The position numbers were made by a program, and so were the translations under genes. From positions 1-64,000 of the forward strand of contig NZ_JAEIJD010000012.1 of the NCBI RefSeq assembly GCF_016307205.1: a stretch of DNA of 64,000 nucleotides, given 5' to 3'. The notes beneath the pieces are model-generated. The model saw nothing but the letters and a program-made list of their open reading frames with translations. It searched no databases and had not been told where the DNA came from. Of this stretch, positions 59,595 to 64,000 are shown piece by piece; position 1 is the stretch's first letter; every line of letters begins with the position of its first letter. The stretch comes from Pontibaca salina. Its GTDB lineage: Bacteria; Pseudomonadota; Alphaproteobacteria; Rhodobacterales; Rhodobacteraceae.

Positions 59595-60770
59595 ATGAGC
59601 GATATCGTCATTCTCGGTGGTGCCCGCACCGCGATCGGTGCTTTTGGTGGCGCGCTGGCTGCCGTTCCGCCCATCGATCTTGCGGCAACCGCAACCAAAG
59701 CTGCACTCCAGCACGCAAATGTCGAGGGCGGGCAGATCGACCATGTGGTGTTCGGCCATGTCATCAATACCGAACCGCGTGATATGTATCTGTCCCGCGT
59801 GGCGGCGATACAGGCGGGCATTCCCGACAGCACACCGGCAATGAACGTCAATCGACTGTGCGGGTCGGGCGCGCAGGCGATTGTCTCGGCAGTGCAGGCT
59901 TTGATGCTTGGCGATGCGGAATTCGCCATTGCTGGTGGGGCGGAGAACATGTCGCGTAGCCCGTTTATAACCCCTTCGGCGCGTTGGGGGCAGAAAATGG
60001 GCGACATCCGCGCGCTTGACATGATGCTGGGCGCTCTGAATTGCCCCTTCGGCACCGGCCATATGGGGGTAACCGCCGAAAATATCGCGCAGGAACATGG
60101 CATAGACCGCGCTGCGCAGGACGCGTTCGCGCTGACCAGCCAGCAGCGCGCCGCTGCGGCGATCGCCGAAGGACGATTCGAAAGCCAGATCGTAGCGGTC
60201 GAGATGAATCAGCGCCGCGCGACGATTGATTTCACGGTGGACGAACACCCCAAACAGACATCGCTGGAAGCTCTGGCCAATCTGCGCCCGGCATTTCAGC
60301 ACGACGGCAGCGTGACGGCGGGAAATGCCAGCGGCATCAATGACGGCGCGGCTGCGCTGGTGTTGGCAACGGCAGAAGCGGCGCAAAAGGCCGGATTGAT
60401 CCCCAAGGCGCGGGTGCTTGGCTATGCTCATGCCGGTGTGCGGCCGGAGGTCATGGGGCTTGGCCCGATGCCGGCGGTGCGTAACTTGTTGGAGCGCACC
60501 GGACTAACGGCGGCAGAATTCGACGTGATCGAAAGCAACGAGGCTTTTGCCGCGCAGGCGCTGGCGGTGAACAAGGAGCTGGGTTTGGACCCGGCCCGAG
60601 TGAACCCCAATGGCGGCGCGATTGCGCTTGGTCATCCGGTGGGTGCGACCGGGGCGATCCTGACGGTAAAGGCACTTTACGAACTTGAGCGGATCAGCGG
60701 CAAAAAGGCGTTGATCACGATGTGTATCGGTGGCGGCCAAGGGATCGCGCTGGCCATCGAGCGGCTCTGA
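59595..60770 (+). CDS. acetyl-CoA acetyltransferase (thiolase)
   Basis: The 391-residue thiolase has the nucleophile Cys89 in 'NVNRLCGSGAQAIVSAVQALMLGDAEFAIAGGAENMSRSPF', then 'NASGINDGAAALVLATAEAA', 'VIESNEAFAAQALAVNKELGL', 'NPNGGAIALGHPVGATGAILTVKALYEL' (His) and 'TMCIGGGQGIALAIERL' (Cys). It is the biosynthetic-type size and could serve PHB/acetoacetyl-CoA formation or beta-ketothiolysis; without phaB nearby the pathway is undecided. The ribosome site is AGAGGAG. The frame is open upstream to 59499, but the ATG at 59595 is the typical start. Confidence 0.93.
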   Translation: MSDIVILGGARTAIGAFGGALAAVPPIDLAATATKAALQHANVEGGQIDHVVFGHVINTEPRDMYLSRVAAIQAGIPDSTPAMNVNRLCGSGAQAIVSAVQALMLGDAEFAIAGGAENMSRSPFITPSARWGQKMGDIRALDMMLGALNCPFGTGHMGVTAENIAQEHGIDRAAQDAFALTSQQRAAAAIAEGRFESQIVAVEMNQRRATIDFTVDEHPKQTSLEALANLRPAFQHDGSVTAGNASGINDGAAALVLATAEAAQKAGLIPKARVLGYAHAGVRPEVMGLGPMPAVRNLLERTGLTAAEFDVIESNEAFAAQALAVNKELGLDPARVNPNGGAIALGHPVGATGAILTVKALYELERISGKKALITMCIGGGQGIALAIERL

Positions 60771-60832
60771 GCGGGGATCCTGAGGGGGCTATTCGCGTCC
60801 GATTGCTGCGCAAACCCGGCAGAGGTTGCCGC

Positions 60833-62368
60833 TCAGGTCAGCAGGGCCAGCGCGAAACCTGCTGCGGCGCCCATCGTGGTGGCAATCAGCGCGGTCAATA
60901 AGACCAGGCGCTTGTCGACATTGCGGGCGGGCGGGTGTTGCGCTTCGGCCTGCCGGATCAGGGCTGCTTCGACCAGACCGGGGAGACGCGGCCCATAGCG
61001 CGCAAGAACGCGGCCGGTTTTGGCCAGATCGCCCAATATCGCGCGCGGGCCGATGGATTTCTTGATGTAATCCTCGACCACCGGGTGGGCAACCTGCCAG
61101 ATATTGATGTGCGGATTGAGCGAACGGGCGACCCCTTCGACCACAACCATGGTGCGTTGCAGCAAGATCAATTCGGTACGTGTCTCCATGCCGAACCGTT
61201 CGGTTACCTCGAACAGATAGCTGAGCAGGCGACCCATGGAGATTCGTGTGGCGTCCATGCCGAAAATCGGCTCGCCCACCGCGCGCAGGGCACGGGCGAA
61301 TTCATCGACGTCGCGGTCGGCGGGGACATAGCCCGCCTCGAAATGCACTTCGGCCACGCGTTTATAATCGCGCCGGATGAAGCCATAGAGGATCTCGGCA
61401 TAGACCCGGCGGGTATATTCGTCGATCTGGCCCATGATCCCGAAATCATAGGCGATGATGTCCCCGTTCGGGGCGACCTTGAGGTTGCCTTGGTGCATGT
61501 CGGCATGGAAATAGCCATCGCGCAGGGCGTGCAACAGGAACAGGCGAAGCACCCGCTCGGACAGGTCCACCCGGTCATGGCCGGCGGCGTCGATGGCGTC
61601 ATTGTCGCCCAGCGGCGCGCCATCGGCCCAGCCAAGCGTCATGACCCGGCGTGCCGACAAGCCCCAGACGATATCCGGCACGACAAATTTCGGGTCATCC
61701 TTGGTATTGGCCGCAAATTCCGAGGCGGCAGAACTCTCCAGTCGCAGGTCCAATTCGCCGCGCACCACGCCGTCGAAATGTTTTATCACATCCATCGGGC
61801 GCAGGCGGCGCGCGCCCGGTGCGAACAGATCAACGATCCGCGCGGCAAAGTAGAAAGCGTCGATATCCTTGCGGAACGCTTTTTCGATGCCGGGGCGCAG
61901 CACCTTGACCGCCACCTCTTTGCCGGTTTCGGCGGTGCGCGCCTTGTGCACCTGCGCAATCGAGGCAGCGGCGATGGGTTCGCTGAATTCGGAAAACATT
62001 TCGGGCAGCGGCTGGCCCAGTTCCTTTTCCACTTCGGCGCGCGCGACGTCGAGCGGAAAGGGCGGCAGCTTGTCTTGCAGCACGCGCAATTGCACTGCCA
62101 ATTCATCGCCAACGACGTCGGGTCGTGTCGAAAGCACCTGACCGAATTTGATATAGGCCGGCCCCAGTGCGGTGATGGCGCGGGTGGCAGGCGGCATGGC
62201 CGGATCGCCTTTGTACCCCAGCCACATGAACGGTTTCCCCAGCGCATGGGCGAGAATCCGCAGCGGTTTGGGCGCATCGAAGGCATCGAGCACCACGTTC
62301 ATCGCGCCGGTGCGTTCCAGTGTGGCGCCGGTGCGGATCAGCCGCCATATATTGTGAGGTCCGCGCAT
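60833..62368 (-). CDS. ubiB: ubiquinone biosynthesis kinase-like protein UbiB
   Basis: The 511-residue atypical kinase (ABC1/ADCK family) has the KxGQ motif in 'LGPAYIKFGQVLSTRPDVVGDELAVQLRVLQDKLPPF', the A-rich 'AAASIAQVHKARTAETGKEVAVKVLRPGIEKAF', 'HADMHQGNLKVAPNGDIIAYDFGIMGQID', and C-terminal membrane segments ('LVLLTALIATTMGAAAGFALALLT'). It supports coenzyme Q synthesis, probably as an ATPase extracting lipid intermediates. The start at 62368 lies 1 base after the ubiE stop, so the two form an operon. Confidence 0.95.
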   Translation of the reverse strand: MRGPHNIWRLIRTGATLERTGAMNVVLDAFDAPKPLRILAHALGKPFMWLGYKGDPAMPPATRAITALGPAYIKFGQVLSTRPDVVGDELAVQLRVLQDKLPPFPLDVARAEVEKELGQPLPEMFSEFSEPIAAASIAQVHKARTAETGKEVAVKVLRPGIEKAFRKDIDAFYFAARIVDLFAPGARRLRPMDVIKHFDGVVRGELDLRLESSAASEFAANTKDDPKFVVPDIVWGLSARRVMTLGWADGAPLGDNDAIDAAGHDRVDLSERVLRLFLLHALRDGYFHADMHQGNLKVAPNGDIIAYDFGIMGQIDEYTRRVYAEILYGFIRRDYKRVAEVHFEAGYVPADRDVDEFARALRAVGEPIFGMDATRISMGRLLSYLFEVTERFGMETRTELILLQRTMVVVEGVARSLNPHINIWQVAHPVVEDYIKKSIGPRAILGDLAKTGRVLARYGPRLPGLVEAALIRQAEAQHPPARNVDKRLVLLTALIATTMGAAAGFALALLT

Positions 62369-62369
62369 G

Positions 62370-63122
62370 TCAGAGCTTCCAGCCAGAATGTAGCGCGGCG
62401 ATCCCGAGGCTGAGATTGCGATAGGACGCATTTTCGAACCCCGCCGCGCGGATCATAGAGAGAAATGTTTCCTGATCGGGAAAGTTGCGGATCGATTCGA
62501 CCAGATACTGATAACTGTCCCGATCATTGGCGATCAGTTGGCCCATGCGGGGGATCACGTTAAAGCTGTAGAGATCATAGGCCTTCTGCATCAGCGGATT
62601 GGGCAATTGCGAGAACTCGAGCACCATTAGCCGTCCGCCGGGGCGCAGCACGCGAAAGGCTTCGGCCAGTGCATCCTGCGGGCGGGTGACGTTACGAAGG
62701 CCAAAGCTGATTGTGTAGACATCAAAGCTATGATCCGCAAAGGGCAGGGCCATCGCATCGCCAACAACCCAGTCAAGGCTGTCGGCCATCTGCGCCGCCT
62801 CTGCCCGTTTGCGCCCCGCCAGCAGCATCGGTTCAGTCAGGTCGAGAACGGTGGCATGGCCAGATCCGGCGCGTTTCAGGAAGCGAAACGCGATGTCGCC
62901 GGTGCCGCCCGCAACATCCAACTGCTTTTGGCCGGGTCGGGGCGCCAGCCAATCCATCATCGCGTCTTTCCACAACCGGTGGATGCCGACGCTCATCACG
63001 TCGTTCATAACGTCATATCGCGACGCGACCGAATTGAATACGCCCTGCACGCGCCCGGCCTTTTCGTTTTCGGGAACGGTCTGATAGCCAAAGTGAGTTG
63101 TCTTGTCGCTGTCGCCTGCCAT
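62370..63122 (-). CDS. ubiE: ubiquinone/menaquinone C-methyltransferase UbiE
   Basis: The 250-residue SAM methyltransferase has '[49 protein letters not shown]', '[19 protein letters not shown]', '[56 protein letters not shown]' and '[19 protein letters not shown]'. It makes C-2 methylated demethoxy-ubiquinol. ATG 63122 ([12 protein letters not shown]) is the family start. It is divergent from mutM with 87 bases between, an arrangement common in Alphaproteobacteria. Confidence 0.96.
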   Translation of the reverse strand: MAGDSDKTTHFGYQTVPENEKAGRVQGVFNSVASRYDVMNDVMSVGIHRLWKDAMMDWLAPRPGQKQLDVAGGTGDIAFRFLKRAGSGHATVLDLTEPMLLAGRKRAEAAQMADSLDWVVGDAMALPFADHSFDVYTISFGLRNVTRPQDALAEAFRVLRPGGRLMVLEFSQLPNPLMQKAYDLYSFNVIPRMGQLIANDRDSYQYLVESIRNFPDQETFLSMIRAAGFENASYRNLSLGIAALHSGWKL

Positions 63123-63209
63123 GGGGTTCCTGTCGCCTAGCGGATTTGCCCCTGTTATAGGGTGCTGGCGGCTGCGCACAATGCGCCCGCTTTGCCACAG
63201 GAGCGCACA

Positions 63210-64000
63210 ATGCCCGAATTACCCGAGGTCGAGACGGTTCGCCGCGGTCTGGCGCCGGTGATGGAAGGCGAGATGATTGCGCGCGCCGAGGTCAATCGGC
63301 CGGATCTGCGCTGGCCCTTTCCGCCGGACATGGCGGGACGTATGACCGGGCAGCGTGTCGAACGGCTGCGGCGGCGGTCGAAATATATTCTGGCCGATCT
63401 GTCTAATCGCGAGACATTGTTGATTCATCTCGGCATGTCGGGGCGCATGACGGTATCAGGCGACCCCATGGGGCGCTTTCAGCGCGACCATCCGACGGTG
63501 AAGAAACACGATCATGTCGTCCTGCACATGGGCAACGGCGCACGCGTGACCTTTAATGACCCGCGCCGCTTTGGTGCGATGGACCTGATCGCGTCCGATA
63601 CGGCTGATACGCACCGGCTGCTGGCGGCGCTGGGGCCCGAGCCACTGGGCAACGCGTTCAATGAGGAACATCTGGTTGCGGCTTTGCGTGGGCGGATGAC
63701 GCCGGTCAAATCCGCGCTGCTGGATCAGCGCATCGTGGCAGGGCTTGGCAATATATATGTCTGCGAGGTTCTGTTTCGGGCCGGGATTTCGCCGCGGCGC
63801 AAAGCCGGACGAATCGCTGCCCGGCGGGTTGCTGCGATGGTGCCCATCATTCGTCAGGTTCTAAACGAGGCGATCGCGGCCGGAGGGTCGAGCCTGCGGG
63901 ATTTTCGTCAGGCCGATGGCGAGTTGGGGTATTTTCAGCATTCTTTCGATGTTTACGGACGCGAGGGGCAGGCCTGTCGGCACGATGGTTGCGATGGTAT
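63210..64000 (+). CDS. mutM: formamidopyrimidine-DNA glycosylase (3' truncated by window edge)
   Basis: The first 263 codons are visible. It starts [18 protein letters not shown], with Pro1/Glu2 the catalytic N-terminus after Met removal. It has the conserved Lys of '[11 protein letters not shown]', '[10 protein letters not shown]', '[13 protein letters not shown]' and the helix-two-turn-helix '[27 protein letters not shown]'. The Cys zinc finger begins at the edge ([11 protein letters not shown]). It excises oxidised purines such as 8-oxoguanine. Confidence 0.96.
   Translation, partial: MPELPEVETVRRGLAPVMEGEMIARAEVNRPDLRWPFPPDMAGRMTGQRVERLRRRSKYILADLSNRETLLIHLGMSGRMTVSGDPMGRFQRDHPTVKKHDHVVLHMGNGARVTFNDPRRFGAMDLIASDTADTHRLLAALGPEPLGNAFNEEHLVAALRGRMTPVKSALLDQRIVAGLGNIYVCEVLFRAGISPRRKAGRIAARRVAAMVPIIRQVLNEAIAAGGSSLRDFRQADGELGYFQHSFDVYGREGQACRHDGCDG

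Noticed and set aside
60935-62413. A 492-residue plus-strand reading frame antisense to ubiB
   Set aside because: ubiB has clear kinase-family motifs; the antisense frame has none.

Overview
The window looks like chromosomal DNA of a marine-type alphaproteobacterium, most likely Rhodobacteraceae (Roseobacter group). The evidence is high-GC coding with few gaps, an ectoine hydrolase (DoeA type), a DUF1285 protein, an invasion-associated-locus-B protein, an arsenosugar-type DUF2064 protein, a queuosine-precursor transporter, and a GC-hairpin gene-end repeat of a type I associate with this family. No rRNA or tRNA gene and no CRISPR array were seen. Coordinates and translations were read directly; family names come from motif recognition, with no database search behind them.

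Layout. 1-4.4 kb: the end of a secreted repeat protein (probably the tail of a VWA protein), an SH3-type periplasmic protein, an orphan membrane protein and a sodium:alanine symporter. 4.4-8.1 kb (minus): ribosome-rescue factor arfB behind an unusual leader, yhhQ, mepA and an MFS permease. 8.2-19.2 kb (plus): YggT, recQ, yaaA, then a giant alpha-2-macroglobulin coupled to pbpC. 19.3-25.9 kb (minus): a MoxR / DUF58 / DUF4159 / membrane-protein operon joined by ATGA overlaps. 26-45.7 kb: housekeeping genes (polA, rnr, dapD and dapE, rlmN, serB) with an ectoine-hydrolase/deacetylase pair, an orphan ABC ATPase, a lytic transglycosylase and a LOG protein.

45.79-55.84 kb is an integrated element of about 10 kb bounded by a 28-bp direct repeat with one mismatch. 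It carries a tyrosine integrase, an overlapping excisionase-like HTH gene, three small early proteins, a divergent ribbon-helix-helix regulator, and a head and packaging module: connector, large terminase, head-closure protein, HNH nuclease, HK97 capsid, prohead protease and portal. I see no tail, lysis or recognisable replication gene. This is the gene content expected of a capsid-forming phage satellite that borrows tails from a helper, although a decayed prophage is possible. It sits between serB and serC, in the promoter/5'-leader of serC. The host promoter is left on the far side of the element, and a promoter-like sequence at the element's right end now faces serC.

55.9-64 kb returns to core genes: serC-serA (serine synthesis, matching serB on the other side of the element), a metallophosphatase, a thiolase, ubiE-ubiB (ubiquinone) and the start of mutM.

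The two most unusual signals are the element with its serC-leader attachment site, and the arfB leader. The leader has a 16-base Shine-Dalgarno match to the 16S rRNA tail, an 18-codon ORF ending in TAG with an open frame and a hairpin just beyond it, and a strong intrinsic terminator before arfB.
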